From the NCBI RefSeq assembly GCF_020873895.1, contig NZ_JAHWGT010000004.1:215673-279672 (forward strand): 64,000 bases of DNA, read 5' to 3'. This document shows positions 6,276 through 16,329 of this stretch, one piece after another. Numbering within the stretch: position 1 is the stretch's first letter; each line of letters starts with the position of its first letter. The notes beneath the pieces were generated by a model. That model was given only the letters and a program-made list of their open reading frames with translations, had not been told where the DNA came from and did not search any database. The position numbers and the translations under genes are program-made. This DNA comes from Streptomyces sp. DH12. GTDB lineage: Bacteria > Actinomycetota > Actinomycetes > Streptomycetales > Streptomycetaceae.

Positions 6276-8423
6276 TCAGCCGCTGTACGGCTTCACGAAG
6301 CGCGTCTGCGCGTAGAGGAAGCTGTTCGGCTTCGACTCCCAGCCGAGCAGGGCGCCGTTGAAGCCGGCGTCCGGCCTCGCCGTCCAGGTCCACATCTTCA
6401 CGACGCCGGTCGAGGCGTAGTGGTACATGGCGCCCAGGTCGTCACGGCCGTCGCCGTTGTAGTCGCCGACGACCAGCTGGAGGGCGGAGGTGTCGAGGTC
6501 GCCGCTGAGCGACAGCTTCACCGTCGGGCCGAAGGCGGTCTTCGTCGACAGCAGCGTGTTGCCGGTGACCTTGCCGTTGTCGTACCAGAACATCAGGTCG
6601 TCCAGGCGGTCGCCGTCGAAGTCGCCGACGTGCGGCTGGGCCTTGTTCCAGTCGTACGTGGTGGCGGCCGGGCCGGTCCACCAGACCTGCGGGGCGGTGA
6701 AGACACCGGCGGCCGTGGTCGGGAAGACGTACTGCTTGATGGAGTTGTCGCCCTGGCCGTAGAAGACGCCGAGCTCGTCGCGGCCGTTCCCGTCGAAGTC
6801 ACCGGTGACGAACTTCGCGCGGGCGCGGGTCCAGGTGCCGGACGGAGCGGACCACGTCGACTCGACCATGCGGTCGAAGCCGCCCGTGGCGTTGGCGGCG
6901 AAGGTGTGGATCTTCGTGACGCCGGTCGTCTTGTCGACGTTCCACAGCGCGATGTCGTCGCGGCCGTCGCCGTTGAAGTCACCGGCCTGCGGGGTCATGT
7001 TGCTGTAGTGGAAGGTGCCGTGGCCGGCGACGACCGCCCACACCTGCACGGGCTGGGCGAAGGTGCCGTCCGCCTTGCCGGTCGCCAGGAACATCTTGAC
7101 GCTGGTGTCGGAGTAGCCCTCGACGAAGGCGAGGTCGGTGCGGCCGTCACCGGTGAAGTCGCCCGTGACGCGCTTCTGGTACTCGGCGCGCCACTCGTTC
7201 GGCTTCGACGCGTACGTCTTGGTGAACGCGCCGATCCGGCCGTCCTCCCCGCCGCCGAAGGTGTACGTGGCGTCCGTGCCCTCCGCGAAGTCGTACCAGG
7301 CCGTCATGTCGCTGCGCCCGTCGACGTCGAGGTCGCCCCGGATCGCGGTGCCGCTGGACCACACGGTGGCGCCGGCGGAGGTGCGGACGACGACGTTGCC
7401 GCGGTCCTGGACGACCAGGGAGCCGCCGGCGGCGCTGGTGCCCGACTGCCACAGGGTGGCGGTGTCCGCGGCGTCGCGCACGACGAGGTTGCCGTCCGCG
7501 CCGAGGACGGCGGTGGCGCCCGGGTTGCCGCCCGTACCGGTCGACCACAGGACGTTCCCGGCGCGGCCGGAGACGACGAGGTCGCCGTCGGCCTGCATCG
7601 TCAGCCGGGACGTCGCCGAGACGAGGACGTCACCCGACCGCAGGCGCTGTCCGGCGGCGAGCTGGGAGCGGAAGGCGAAGCCGTCGACGCGGGCGGCGAA
7701 CGCGCCGGTGCGGGTCTCCGTCTCCGGCATGCCGAAGCAGCCGCCCTGCCACGAGCGGGTATTGACGCCGACCAGCTCGACACCGCCGCCGGAACGCTGC
7801 CGCAGGACCGGGCCGCCGGTGTCGCCGGCGCAGACCGCGTCGTTCGCGGTGGCGCCGGTCAGGGCGAGGGTACGGGCGTCGACGGAGTCCACGCCGAAGG
7901 TCGCCGCGTGCAGCCGGTCCGGCCGCCACTCGGTCTTCGTCCGGCCGAAGCCGGCCGACTTCAGGGTCTGGCCCGCGGCCGCCGGCGTGGTGGCCACCGG
8001 CACCGGGGTGATGCCGGTCGCCGGGGTGGCCAGGCGCACCAGGGCCGAACCGCCGGCCTCGCGCGGGATGACCTCGACGACCTCGCTGACGTGACCGCCC
8101 GTCCCCGCCAGGTCGTTGCGGCCGATGGTGGCGACCGTCTTCAGCGCGGGCTTGCCGACCTTGACGTCACCGCCCGCCAGCGGGTCGGCCGCGAAGCAGG
8201 CGGCGGCGGTCAGCACCCACGAGGCGTCGATCAGCGCGCCGGAGCAGGCGCGCGTCTGCTCGCCCTCGCCGATCTGCAGGTTCGCGGTGAACGCGTACGA
8301 GGCGTCGGTGACGGCGGCGCCGACCACCGCGTTCGCGGGTATGGCCGTGCCGAGCAGGCCGGTGGCGACACCGGCGGTGAGGACGCCTGTCATCCAGGCG
8401 GGTCGGTGGGATCTACCGAACAC
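6276..8423 (-). CDS. secreted trypsin-like pseudoprotease with lectin and FG-GAP modules
   Basis: A 715-residue exported protein with a signal peptide of about 32 residues ending AIPANA. Residues 40-250 have the S1 trypsin fold (ACSGALIDASWVLTAAACF, VCAGDTGGPVL), but all triad positions are changed: His to Ala75, the NDIAL Asp to Gly125, and Ser to Thr202. Residues about 258-365 resemble a bulb-type (mannose-binding) lectin with three imperfect DGNLVV units. Residues 370-715 carry six FG-GAP/VCBS calcium-type repeats (GDFNGDGRDDIALW and similar). The start is GTG at 8423 with a weak ribosome site. The gene lies downstream of the toxin and immunity genes on the same strand. It probably binds glycans or surfaces rather than cleaving peptides, although T202 could retain weak activity. 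Confidence 0.85.
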   Translation of the reverse strand: MFGRSHRPAWMTGVLTAGVATGLLGTAIPANAVVGAAVTDASYAFTANLQIGEGEQTRACSGALIDASWVLTAAACFAADPLAGGDVKVGKPALKTVATIGRNDLAGTGGHVSEVVEVIPREAGGSALVRLATPATGITPVPVATTPAAAGQTLKSAGFGRTKTEWRPDRLHAATFGVDSVDARTLALTGATANDAVCAGDTGGPVLRQRSGGGVELVGVNTRSWQGGCFGMPETETRTGAFAARVDGFAFRSQLAAGQRLRSGDVLVSATSRLTMQADGDLVVSGRAGNVLWSTGTGGNPGATAVLGADGNLVVRDAADTATLWQSGTSAAGGSLVVQDRGNVVVRTSAGATVWSSGTAIRGDLDVDGRSDMTAWYDFAEGTDATYTFGGGEDGRIGAFTKTYASKPNEWRAEYQKRVTGDFTGDGRTDLAFVEGYSDTSVKMFLATGKADGTFAQPVQVWAVVAGHGTFHYSNMTPQAGDFNGDGRDDIALWNVDKTTGVTKIHTFAANATGGFDRMVESTWSAPSGTWTRARAKFVTGDFDGNGRDELGVFYGQGDNSIKQYVFPTTAAGVFTAPQVWWTGPAATTYDWNKAQPHVGDFDGDRLDDLMFWYDNGKVTGNTLLSTKTAFGPTVKLSLSGDLDTSALQLVVGDYNGDGRDDLGAMYHYASTGVVKMWTWTARPDAGFNGALLGWESKPNSFLYAQTRFVKPYSG

Positions 8424-8515
8424 GAAAGGGTTCCAATCGGTTGGGATACGGAAAGGCGGACGGTCGGGGGGGGGCGGGGGCGGACGCTCCCGAGCGCGGG
8501 GCGCCTCGCCCGGCG

Positions 8516-8977
8516 CTAGGTCCTGTCCCGGTCCGCGAGCGGCCCGAAGGGGTTCTCCAGGCCGCGGAGCTCCTCCACCGCGGCGCCGAGGAAACGCAGC
8601 GCCTCCCCCAGGCCGACCCCGTCGACCTGCCGCTCCCAGAGGACGGACGGACCCTCCGGGAGATCGGCGACGGGGTGGTCGAGGTAGGCGTCGACGGCGA
8701 CGCGGGCGGAGCTGTGGGGGGTGGAGACGGTGAGCCGCGCGACGAGGTCGACCTCGTGGGTCAGCGCGTAGTCGGGCGTGATCCCCACCACGAAGCGGTG
8801 CAGCAGCGACACCTCGACCGAGCCGTCCTCGCGGCGGTCGGTGAGCAGCTCGTGGGAGAGCTCGCGGTGGTCGCCGAGGGCGGCGCCGTGGAGGAGCAGT
8901 TCGCTCGTGTGTCCGCGCAGCCGGTCGTGAAGGCGGTCAAGCTCTTGGAGGAACTCCAGGATCTCGTCGTGTGCCAT
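8516..8977 (-). CDS. probable immunity protein of the upstream polymorphic toxin
   Basis: A 153-residue cytoplasmic protein starting at ATG 8977 with GGAAG six bases upstream. It begins MAHDEILEFLQELDRLHDRL, a long helix, followed by an alpha/beta region (VVGITPDYALTHEVDLVARL) and a helical C-terminus. No signal peptide or membrane segment is present, and it is acidic (about 29 Asp and Glu). I do not recognise the family. Position immediately downstream of a toxin ending in a nuclease-like domain, same strand, small and acidic, is the classical immunity-gene arrangement, so the role is inferred from context. A hairpin lies in the 65-base gap between the two genes. Confidence 0.55.
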   Translation of the reverse strand: MAHDEILEFLQELDRLHDRLRGHTSELLLHGAALGDHRELSHELLTDRREDGSVEVSLLHRFVVGITPDYALTHEVDLVARLTVSTPHSSARVAVDAYLDHPVADLPEGPSVLWERQVDGVGLGEALRFLGAAVEELRGLENPFGPLADRDRT

Positions 8978-9000
8978 GCGGCCTTCCGTTTCTCGGGTGG

Positions 9001-9034
9001 CGGGCGGCCCCGGGAGCGTCCCCGGGGCCGCCCG
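9001..9034 (-). terminator. hairpin between toxin and immunity genes
   Basis: A perfect 14-bp GC-rich stem with a 6-base loop begins 9 bases after the toxin stop and ends 24 bases before the immunity start codon. It could terminate or attenuate transcription, or stabilise the toxin mRNA end. Confidence 0.65.
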
Positions 9035-9042
9035 CCGGGTGA

Positions 9043-12000
9043 CTAGCTGGCCATCAGGGTGTGGACGACCCACGTTCCCTTGTGGCCGCCCTCGCCCTTG
9101 TCGACGCGCCGGATGAGGAGTTCGAGCGTGTACGCGTCCTTGACGTTGCCGTCCTTGTCGGCGACCCGTCCGATCGGCTTGTCGAACTTCTTCTTGATGA
9201 TCCTCTCGGCGCCGCGCGCGTTCTTCGCGGCCCACTTGGTGAGGTCGACGTTGGCGATCACGGCGTCGATGCTCTGCTGCGCCGTGGCCGGGTCGAGGCT
9301 GGACGCCTTGCCGCCCTTGAGCGTCGGCGCGCGGTCCTTGAGGGCCTGGTCGTCGAGGCCCACGTGGTCCTTGGCGTGGCCGCCGGCGATGTTGTAGTCC
9401 TTGTTCAGGTTGCCGCAGTTGTGGACGAGCAGCGGCGCGTCGCCGGCGAACGCGTAGTAGGTGCGCAGGCCCTTGACGGACAGGTTGTACACCGTCTCCG
9501 CCTCGGTCCACGTGCGCGTGCCGACCACCTCGACGGTGGTGCCGTCCGGGGTGCGCAGGTCCGCGCCGGGACGGAGGTCACCGGCGTCGACCCACGCCTG
9601 CCGGTCGACCGCCCAGAACGGGTGGTTGCCGGTGGCGGTGACGGTTCCCGTGGCGTCGCCGCGGTCGCCGTCGGTGTCGACGGTCAGCCGGACCAGGGTC
9701 TTGCGGCCGTGGCCGACGATGACGTCCTCGACTTCGCGGGCGTCCGTGCGGCCGCTGGCGGGGTCGGTGGCGACGACCCGGTCGCCGACACGGATGGCGC
9801 TGATGGGGGCGCTGGTGCCGTCGGCCTTCGCGACCCGCGTGGTGGCGGTGAAGCTGTTGGGCACCTTGCACGGGGGCGGGCTGCCCTTGCCGAAGAGGCC
9901 CTTGAAGAAGTCGACGGCCTTGTCGCCCCACTTGCCGAACTTGACGGCGGAGGCGCCGTACCCGGCGATCGGAATGGCCGAGCCGCAGGACAGGCCGGCG
10001 TTCAGCGCGTCGCCCTCGGCGCCGTACCAGGCGCAGTTGGCGCCGTCGGCGGCCTCGCCGATGCCGGGGACCAGACCGCCGACGTCGAGGAGGAAGTGGC
10101 CGGTCTCCGACAGGATGTCCCAGCCGTCGCTGCCCTCGGCCTCCGCGTTGGCCGCGGCGATGATGGCGGCGTTGTCCTTCATCTCGTTGATGCGCCGGCG
10201 CTCCTCCGCCTCGGCGCGCCGCTTCGCGGCCTCCTCCTGCTTGCGCAGGACGATGAAGGCGGCGTACGCCTCCTTCTGCGCCTTGTCGGCGGCCTCGGCG
10301 TCCTTGCCGGCGGCGGTCGCCGAGGCGCGCGCCGCGTTGGCGGAGGCCCAGGCGTCGTCGGCGGAGTAGCGGGCGGACGCCGCGGACTCGGCGGCGCGGG
10401 CCGCGGAGGCGGTGGCCTCGCGGGCCGCCTCCTTCGCTTCGGCCTCGGCGGCGCGCGCGACCTTGGCGGACGCGGCGGCCTCGTTGGCGGACTTCTGCGC
10501 GGCGTCGGCCGACTTGCGGGCGTCGTCGGCGTGCTTCTTGGCCTCGTCGGCGGAGTTCTTCGCCTTCTTCGCCCAGTCGTTGGCCTCGGCGGCGGCCTTG
10601 CGGGCGAGGGCGGCGACCCGGGCCGCCTCCGCGGCCTGCTGCTGGGCCGTCGCGGCGGAGACGGCGGCCTGCGCGATCAGCTGCCGGACGGCGGCCGTGT
10701 GGGTCGCGGCGAGCTGGTCCTTGCGCTTGGCCTTGTACTGGCCGACCGCGACGAAGTGGTGCAGCAGCTGCGGCGGGCCCTCCAGGGCGATCCGCGCGGC
10801 GGCCTTCACCTCCGGGCCGCCGGTGTCGAGCAGCGTCGCGGCCTGGACGCGGTCGTCCTCGGTGCGGGCCGCGTACTGGCCGGTGGTGATGAAGGAGCGG
10901 AGCTTCTCCGACGAGCCGTCGTTCAGCGCGGCCTGCGCGGCGGCGTTGACGCCCTTGCCCGCGTCGTCGCTGATCGAGATGACGCGTACCCGGTAGTCGT
11001 CCGCCGCGGCCTCGTGCTGCCCGGTGGCGAGGAACGCGTGGACCTTCGCCGCGTCACCGCCGAGGGTGTCGAGGGCGGCGGCGCGGACGGCCGGCGACTC
11101 GGCCTCGTCGGCGAGGCGCTCGACACGCACCACCTCGTCCATCTCGGCGGCCTGGTCGCGGCCGGTGCGGACGTAGTCCACGACGGCGGCGTCCGAACCG
11201 GCCAGCGCCGCCTGGGCGGAGGCGGTGGCCCACGGGCCGCTGTACTTCATCGTGGCGACGGCGACGGCGCGGCCCTTGGCGGCGACCGCCGCCGGGTCCG
11301 TGCCCGGCTGCGCTGCCTCGGCGGCCAGCCGGTCGGCCTCGGCGGTGAGCCTCGCCGCCTCGGCGCTCCGGTCGGTCTGCGCCTTGCGGCGCTCGTCGTC
11401 GGCGGCCTTCAGGTCCCGGGCCCGTTCGACGGCGGCCGTCGTGCGGGTCTCCAGGTCCTCCTGCTCCGACTTGCGCGCCAGGTCGTAGATCTTGCGCGCC
11501 TTCACCACGGCGTTGGTGGCGACGTCGGCGGCCTTCTTCGCCTCGGCGGCGTGCGCCGTGGACTCCTTGGCGGCCTTCGTCGCGTCACCGGCGTGCTTGG
11601 CGGCCTCCTCGGCGGCCGCCGCGGCCTTCTCGGCGTGCGCGGCGGCGTCGTTGGCGGCGTCCCGCGCCTCGAAGGCGGCGGCCGCGGACTCGCGGGCCAG
11701 GCTCTCGGCGGCGTTCGCGGCGCGCGTCGCCTCGGCGGCGTGGCGGCGGGCCGTGGCGGCGGCGGCCGCGGCCTTGGCGGAGTGCGCCCCGGCCGCGTCG
11801 GCGTGGCCGCTCGCCTGGGAGGCGGCGTTCGCGGCGGCGTCGGCGTTGGCGCCGGCGCTCGCGGCGGCCTTGGCGGCGTCACCGGCGGCGAGCGCGGCGA
11901 CACCCGCCTGGAAGGCGGCCTCGGAGGCGAGCTTCGCGCCCTTCGCGGCGGTGCGGGCCTCCTCGGCGGCCTTGCGGGCGGCGGACGCCTCCCCCGCGTC

Positions 12001-13113
12001 GGTGGCGGCGGCCGCGGCGGCGCCCCGGGCGCGCGAGGCGGCCTGCGCGGCCGCGGCGGCGGCCGAGGCGGCCTGCGAGGCGGCCGCGGCGGCGACGCGG
12101 GCGGAGGCGTTCGCGGCGCGGGCCGCGCTGATGGCCTGCTGCGCGGCGGCGGCGGCGCCGCGGGCGGCGGTCGCGGCCCGGTTGGCGGCGTTCGCGGCGC
12201 GCTTGGAGTCCTTGCGGGCGGCCTCGGTCTCCGCCGCAGCCTTCAGCGCCGCCTCCTTGGCGAGCTTCGAGGCGGCGACGGCGCGGGCGGACGCCTCCTT
12301 CGCGGCCTCCGTCTCCCGCTTGGCCTGCTCGCCGGCGGCCTTGGCCTGCGCGGCGAGCTGGGCGACGGAGGCGCGCTCCTGGTCGCGGGCGCGCGCCACG
12401 TGCTGTCCGACCTCCAGGAACTCCCGGACGTCGTGGACGGAGCCCTCCATGGCGAGCGACGCGGCCGCCTTCGTGGCGGCGCCGCCGGAGGCCATGATCT
12501 GCATCAGCTTCACGCGGTCGTCGGCCTCGCGCGCGCTGTGCTGGGTGTAGTCGAGGAACTGGCGTACGTCCTCGATGGTGCCGGCGAGCGCGGTCTGGCC
12601 GGCCTCGCGGACACCGCGGCCGCCCTCGTTCATCAGCCGGGCGACCTCGACGCGCTGGTCGTCCTCCAGCGGCTTCTGCCAGCCGGTCCGGAGGAAGGCG
12701 TCGAGGTCCTGGGGCGACTTGTCGAGCGCGGCCTGCGCCGCCTCACGGACGCCCTTGCCACCCAGCGAGATCATCTGAAGGGCCGTCACACGGTCGTCGT
12801 GCAGCTCCGTGACGCTCTTCTCGCTGTCGAGGAAGCGCCGCACGTCGGCGTCGGTCCCCATCAGCGCGGCCTCGGCGGCGGCCTTCACGCCGGGCCCGCC
12901 GGTCTTCCACAGTTCCACGACCCGGCCGCGGTCGGTGTCCGGGAGCGGACTGCCCTCCACTGTCGCGGTACCCCCCGCGCCCGGCTCGTCCGCGAAGGCC
13001 GGGGCCGCGCCCACGGTCCCCGCGGCCAGTGCCATGGAGAGCGTGCCGACGCACAGCGCGCGTAGCGCGCGTCCCCGCTTCCCCCCTGATCCGTACACGT
13101 TCCATCCCCTCAT
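9043..13113 (-). CDS. polymorphic toxin: ALF repeats, Ala-rich helices, HINT domain, RNase A-like C-terminus
   Basis: A 1356-residue secreted effector. Residues 1-41 form a signal peptide ending APAFA. Four ALF repeats of about 45 residues (AAAEAALMGTDADVRRFLD type) span about 61-245; a very Ala-rich helical region follows to about 590; four more ALF repeats occupy about 615-830; a second Ala-rich helix region runs to about 990. Residues 1082-1233 form a HINT autoprocessing domain: Cys1082 after SPPP, TGNHPFW, and the terminal LLVHNC. The last 123 residues, released by HINT cleavage, carry GGHAKDHVGL, then TAQQSIDAVIANV, PIGRV and a final WVVHT, resembling CdiA-CT RNase A-like toxins. An alternative GTG start at 13098 has a better ribosome site (GAGGGG). 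An immunity candidate follows. Confidence 0.88.
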   Translation of the reverse strand: MRGWNVYGSGGKRGRALRALCVGTLSMALAAGTVGAAPAFADEPGAGGTATVEGSPLPDTDRGRVVELWKTGGPGVKAAAEAALMGTDADVRRFLDSEKSVTELHDDRVTALQMISLGGKGVREAAQAALDKSPQDLDAFLRTGWQKPLEDDQRVEVARLMNEGGRGVREAGQTALAGTIEDVRQFLDYTQHSAREADDRVKLMQIMASGGAATKAAASLAMEGSVHDVREFLEVGQHVARARDQERASVAQLAAQAKAAGEQAKRETEAAKEASARAVAASKLAKEAALKAAAETEAARKDSKRAANAANRAATAARGAAAAAQQAISAARAANASARVAAAAASQAASAAAAAAQAASRARGAAAAAATDAGEASAARKAAEEARTAAKGAKLASEAAFQAGVAALAAGDAAKAAASAGANADAAANAASQASGHADAAGAHSAKAAAAAATARRHAAEATRAANAAESLARESAAAAFEARDAANDAAAHAEKAAAAAEEAAKHAGDATKAAKESTAHAAEAKKAADVATNAVVKARKIYDLARKSEQEDLETRTTAAVERARDLKAADDERRKAQTDRSAEAARLTAEADRLAAEAAQPGTDPAAVAAKGRAVAVATMKYSGPWATASAQAALAGSDAAVVDYVRTGRDQAAEMDEVVRVERLADEAESPAVRAAALDTLGGDAAKVHAFLATGQHEAAADDYRVRVISISDDAGKGVNAAAQAALNDGSSEKLRSFITTGQYAARTEDDRVQAATLLDTGGPEVKAAARIALEGPPQLLHHFVAVGQYKAKRKDQLAATHTAAVRQLIAQAAVSAATAQQQAAEAARVAALARKAAAEANDWAKKAKNSADEAKKHADDARKSADAAQKSANEAAASAKVARAAEAEAKEAAREATASAARAAESAASARYSADDAWASANAARASATAAGKDAEAADKAQKEAYAAFIVLRKQEEAAKRRAEAEERRRINEMKDNAAIIAAANAEAEGSDGWDILSETGHFLLDVGGLVPGIGEAADGANCAWYGAEGDALNAGLSCGSAIPIAGYGASAVKFGKWGDKAVDFFKGLFGKGSPPPCKVPNSFTATTRVAKADGTSAPISAIRVGDRVVATDPASGRTDAREVEDVIVGHGRKTLVRLTVDTDGDRGDATGTVTATGNHPFWAVDRQAWVDAGDLRPGADLRTPDGTTVEVVGTRTWTEAETVYNLSVKGLRTYYAFAGDAPLLVHNCGNLNKDYNIAGGHAKDHVGLDDQALKDRAPTLKGGKASSLDPATAQQSIDAVIANVDLTKWAAKNARGAERIIKKKFDKPIGRVADKDGNVKDAYTLELLIRRVDKGEGGHKGTWVVHTLMAS

Positions 13114-13285
13114 CGAGCGGGACCGGCCTGGTCACGGCCGGTTCCCCGACGCTCGGAAAAAGCGCCCCGTGAGCATAACCGGCAAGATCCAGACACGCGG
13201 TCCGCATTCGAACGCCTGAACATCCCTGCCCAGAGGGGCCCGGACCGAGGGGCGGAGGAGAGGCGCGGAGGGGGCTGGAGGGGCG

Positions 13286-13360
13286 GGCCGGGCGCCGCGG
13301 GCGGAAGGCGGGCCGGGCGCCGCGGGCGGAGGGCAGGCCGGGCGCCGCGGGCGGAGGGCG
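13286..13360. repeat. three tandem 25-bp repeats
   Basis: The unit ggccgggcgccgcgggcgg plus a variable end repeats at 13286, 13311 and 13336 with only single-base differences. It lies in the 361-base gap between the toxin start (13113) and the groEL stop (13475). Apart from this and the groEL terminator nothing else is evident in the gap; the toxin promoter must lie near 13115-13280. Confidence 0.9.
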
Positions 13361-13410
13361 GGGCGGGCGTAGGTACGACGGAGGGCGGGGGGGGGCGCGG
13401 GTACGACGGA

Positions 13411-13440
13411 GGGCGGCACCCCCCGGAGAGGGTGCCGCCC
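13411..13440 (-). terminator. groEL terminator
   Basis: An 11-bp perfect stem (gggcggcaccc) with an 8-base loop sits 35 bases after the groEL stop codon. Confidence 0.75.
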
Positions 13441-13474
13441 TTCGTCGGTCAGGACGGGTCCGATCCGCGCGGGA

Positions 13475-15241
<1,767 letters not shown>

Positions 15242-15260
15242 TCACCGACGAGGTCCTTGG

Positions 15261-15287
15261 TTGTCACTCTCACCTTCAGAGTGCTAA
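15261..15287 (-). promoter_or_regulatory. CIRCE element (gene-proximal copy)
   Basis: On the coding (minus) strand this reads TTAGCACTC, nine bases, then GAGTGACAA: one perfect and one 7/9 arm of the HrcA-binding inverted repeat TTAGCACTC-N9-GAGTGCTAA. Confidence 0.88.
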
Positions 15288-15293
15288 CGCCAA

Positions 15294-15322
15294 TGATTAG
15301 CACTCGCCCTAGGAGAGTGCAA
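15294..15322 (-). promoter_or_regulatory. groEL promoter
   Basis: On the minus strand TTGCAC and TAATCA are separated by 17 bases, a good HrdB-type -35/-10 pair. The promoter is embedded in the distal CIRCE copy, so HrcA binding would block RNA polymerase. Confidence 0.75.
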
Positions 15323-15323
15323 G
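15297..15323 (-). promoter_or_regulatory. CIRCE element (distal copy)
   Basis: The minus strand reads CTTGCACTC, nine bases, then GAGTGCTAA: a 7/9 arm and a perfect arm. Its perfect arm is separated from the perfect arm of the proximal copy by nine bases, giving two adjacent operators. Confidence 0.85.
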
Positions 15324-15379
15324 CGCCCCACCCCGGAACGGGGCCCGCGATCGCCCTCCGCGAACCACTTCGCGCACCC

Positions 15380-15620
15380 CCTGCGGTACGTGCGCGCGGG
15401 GGCGCGGGGTCGCGCGCCCGCGGGTGCGCGACCGCCCCCCGCCGCAGGTCCCGCCCCCCGCGAGCCCCGCGGCACGCCGGCGCCGACCACCGCCGGGCGC
15501 CGGTCCCGGGTGGGACGGCGGAACGGCGGGGCGACGGGCCGAGAGGGCCGACACGGGCGGAGCCAGCCGGAAACAGGCGGAGCGAACCCGACACAGGCGG
15601 CCAGGGCCGGACACGGGCGG
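15380..15620. repeat. degenerate GC-rich repeats upstream of groEL
   Basis: This stretch, between the groEL promoter and the cold-shock terminator, carries no gene. It contains degenerate copies of acacgggcgg/acaggcgg at about 15550-15620 and other GC-rich low-complexity sequence. Confidence 0.5.
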
Positions 15621-15657
15621 AGGGCCCGCACCCCGGTAGCGGGGTGCGGGCCCTCCG
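15618..15657 (-). terminator. strong terminator of the cold-shock gene
   Basis: An 18-bp perfect stem (cggagggcccgcaccccg) with a 4-base loop lies 30 bases downstream of the cold-shock stop. Being symmetrical, it may work in both directions. Confidence 0.85.
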
Positions 15658-15687
15658 TCGCAATGCCGTTGGCCGGACGCGTCGTAC

Positions 15688-15891
15688 CTAGACGGCGATC
15701 TTGACCATGTCCGCCTGCGGACCCTTCTGGCCCTGCGAGATCTCGAACTCGACCCGCTGGCCCTCCTCAAGGGTGCGGTAGCCATCCATCTGGATCGCGC
15801 TGTAGTGGACGAAAACATCCGCACCACCGTCGACCGCGATGAAGCCGTACCCCTTCTCCGCGTTGAACCACTTGACGGTGCCCTGAGCCAT
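15688..15891 (-). CDS. cold-shock protein, CspA family
   Basis: A 67-residue single OB-fold nucleic-acid-binding protein. The ATG at 15891 gives the standard start [18 protein letters not shown] and has GGGGAG upstream, so the longer in-frame start was rejected. RNP1 (KGYGFIAV) and RNP2 (VFVHYSAI) motifs are intact. Such proteins act as RNA chaperones and transcription antiterminators. The 438-base gap upstream, on the same strand, suggests a long leader as in other cold-shock genes. Streptomyces carry several paralogues, so the exact symbol is not assigned. Confidence 0.95.
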   Translation of the reverse strand: MAQGTVKWFNAEKGYGFIAVDGGADVFVHYSAIQMDGYRTLEEGQRVEFEISQGQKGPQADMVKIAV

Positions 15892-16275
15892 GCCTAACTC
15901 CCCTATTACTGGCCCTTGCACAGGACCGCACTTCGCGGACCCGGGTCAGACCTCGCCCACTGACCGAACCCTGGCTCTCCGAGCCGGGAACGCCCCCTGA
16001 GCGTGCGCCGGAACGCGTCGACCGCGGCTGAATGTATCTGTCCAACTGCCCTCTGCAACAGGTCAATCGGACGAGAAATCCGAGCACCGGTGAAGGGAAA
16101 ACATGCCCGCAATGGTCATAACCCCGGGCAAGTCGGGCCGGGCAAACGGCACAAAGTTCGCAAGAAGCGACGCTACTTTGGCTACATCTTGTCGCGGCCG
16201 GACGCGTTCTCATATGCGCGTGGCACAGGCGGCGGCGGGGGCTTCCCCAACTCTACCGCGCTCAACCATGCAGAA
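15892..16275 (-). promoter_or_regulatory. promoter and leader region of the cold-shock gene
   Basis: No gene is convincing in this gap. On the minus strand a TTGCAG and TACATT pair with 16-base spacing (about 16030-16060) could be the promoter, giving a leader of about 130 bases; an additional upstream promoter is possible. Short inverted sequences occur in the leader but no recognised RNA family. Confidence 0.4.
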
Positions 16276-16309
16276 TTGCCCCCTCCGCTTTTGACGGCGG
16301 AGGGGGCAA
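16276..16309 (-). terminator. terminator of the thrC-sulfur carrier unit
   Basis: A 13-bp perfect stem (ttgccccctccgc) with an 8-base loop lies 20 bases beyond the sulfur-carrier stop codon. Confidence 0.85.
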
Positions 16310-16329
16310 CGGGGAAAAGCGGAGGGAAC

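Noticed and set aside
6420-8519. A 699-residue plus-strand frame opposite the trypsin-like gene
   Set aside because: Repetitive Val/Ala/Gly/Arg sequence with no start signal, while the minus strand shows signal peptide, S1, lectin and FG-GAP features.
9043-9850. HINT domain as an intein
   Set aside because: There is no C-extein host protein continuing after LLVHNC in the usual sense and no homing endonuclease; ALF stalk before and toxin-like module after match polymorphic toxin HINT domains.
9061-13065. A 1334-residue open frame on the plus strand across the toxin gene
   Set aside because: It is the antisense of an Ala/GC-rich gene; the product is Gly/Arg/Leu-rich with no domain signature. 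Long antisense frames are expected at this G+C, and the minus-strand gene has clear ALF and HINT domains.
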